Under the pieces are notes generated by a model. That model was not told the DNA's origin, did not search any database, and saw only the letters and a list, made by a program, of their open reading frames with translations. From Treponema sp. (GTDB lineage Bacteria; Spirochaetota; Spirochaetia; Treponematales; Breznakiellaceae), in NCBI GenBank assembly GCA_031259345.1, contig JAIRLQ010000136.1, positions 1 through 6,041 of the forward strand: a DNA stretch of 6,041 nucleotides, given 5' to 3'. The first letter of the stretch is position 1, and each line of letters opens with the position of its first letter. Shown here piece by piece: positions 5,856 through 6,041 of the stretch. The position numbers were made by a program, and so were the translations under genes.

Positions 5856-6041
5856 TTATATTATATCTCTATTCAAGAGTTCCTGCAATCCACCTTTCAG
5901 GCGCCGCCGGCTATCTTTCAGGCGCCGCCGGCTATCTTTCAGGCGCCGCCAGCTATCTTTCAGGCGCCGCCAGCTATCTTTCAGGAGCCGCCGGCTATCT
6001 TTCAGGCGCCGCCAGCTATCTTTCAGGCGCCGCCAGCTATC
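5856..6041 (-). CDS. C-terminal end of a heptad-repeat protein; 5' end outside window
   Basis: The minus strand is open from the window edge to a TAA at 5858-5856, giving 61 residues: seven heptads of DSWRRLK type, then GGLQELLNRDII. From the edge inward the heptads are DSWRRLK twice, DSRRLLK once, DSWRRLK twice, DSRRRLK twice. The third (W or R) and sixth (L) positions are three and four residues apart, the a/d spacing of a coiled coil, but the charge is strongly basic. The other two minus-strand frames are closed in every repeat unit by TGA or TAG, while all three plus-strand frames are open. The start codon and most of the protein, if it is one, lie outside. If real, the gene sits 35 bases upstream of the 226-residue gene in the same direction. 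The same DNA could instead be a non-coding minisatellite. Confidence 0.5.
   Translation of the reverse strand, partial: DSWRRLKDSWRRLKDSRRLLKDSWRRLKDSWRRLKDSRRRLKDSRRRLKGGLQELLNRDII
5860..5888 (-). promoter_or_regulatory. Candidate promoter of the 226-residue protein gene
   Basis: A perfect TATAAT (5865-5860) with TTGCAG (5888-5883) exactly 17 bases upstream reads toward the gene. Transcription would begin near 5853, giving a leader of about 33 bases with the Shine-Dalgarno. The boxes overlap the last codons of the heptad-repeat frame; the -10 lies in the GAT-ATA-ATA-TAA end. Confidence 0.5.
5890..6041. repeat. 21-bp tandem repeat array, at least seven units, running off the window
   Basis: The unit CTATCTTTCAGGCGCCGCC plus GG or AG starts at 5911, 5932, 5953, 5974, 5995, 6016 and 6037 (cut by the edge), with a degenerate first unit at 5890-5910 that begins CCACC. 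Variation is confined to G/A near the unit end and one C-to-A change at 5985. There are no spacers. Confidence 0.97.

Noticed and set aside
5890..6041. CRISPR array
   Set aside because: The units are contiguous 21-bp tandem repeats with no unique spacers, and no cas gene is present.
5890..6041. Plus-strand coding of the array as YLSGAAG-type heptads
   Set aside because: All three plus frames are open through the units, which is uninformative, and the YLSGAAG frame has no ATG, GTG or TTG between 5819 and the array.

Overview
The window most likely comes from a spirochaete, probably a termite-gut type Treponema. This is inferred from gene content, not from a marker gene. The clues are a spirochaete-style M23 peptidase C-terminal domain, a YerC/YecD-type TrpR regulator with treponemal wording, an aconitase-superfamily hydratase of the YbhJ kind, and a ~226-residue protein of a family I associate with gut Bacteroidetes and termite treponemes. 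Base composition is moderately GC-rich and clearly higher in the gene at 5140-5820. No rRNA, tRNA or CRISPR array is visible.

Layout. On the plus strand: the 3' end of an M23-type peptidase gene (1-459), a zinc-ribbon class I methyltransferase (469-1398) that probably shares its transcript, a 131-bp non-coding element made of three hairpins with perfect terminal inverted repeats (core 1398-1528), a HAD phosphatase (1650-2300) and a TrpR-family regulator (2344-2661). On the minus strand, converging on these: an aconitase-superfamily hydratase (5028-2680), a conserved hypothetical protein (5820-5140), and the 3' end of an open frame built from a 21-bp tandem repeat encoding the heptad DSWRRLK (6041-5856).

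The main points of interest are as follows. (1) A MITE-like element sits exactly at the end of the methyltransferase gene and supplies the last base of its stop codon; removing it with one flanking TAATTA restores a frame three codons longer. (2) A near-perfect 21-bp minisatellite is open in only one minus-strand frame and encodes heptads with a coiled-coil 3/4 spacing; its last codons overlap a candidate promoter for the next gene. (3) Two -10 boxes lie exactly six bases before an ATG, suggesting leaderless transcripts, one of them for a 17-codon ORF that overlaps the HAD start as ATGA.

The genes do not form one recognisable pathway. The left pair looks like envelope or surface-associated functions, the middle pair is a small phosphatase and a regulator, and the hydratase is a stand-alone metabolic enzyme with its own promoter and ribosome binding site. 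I see no defence system, toxin pair or prophage.
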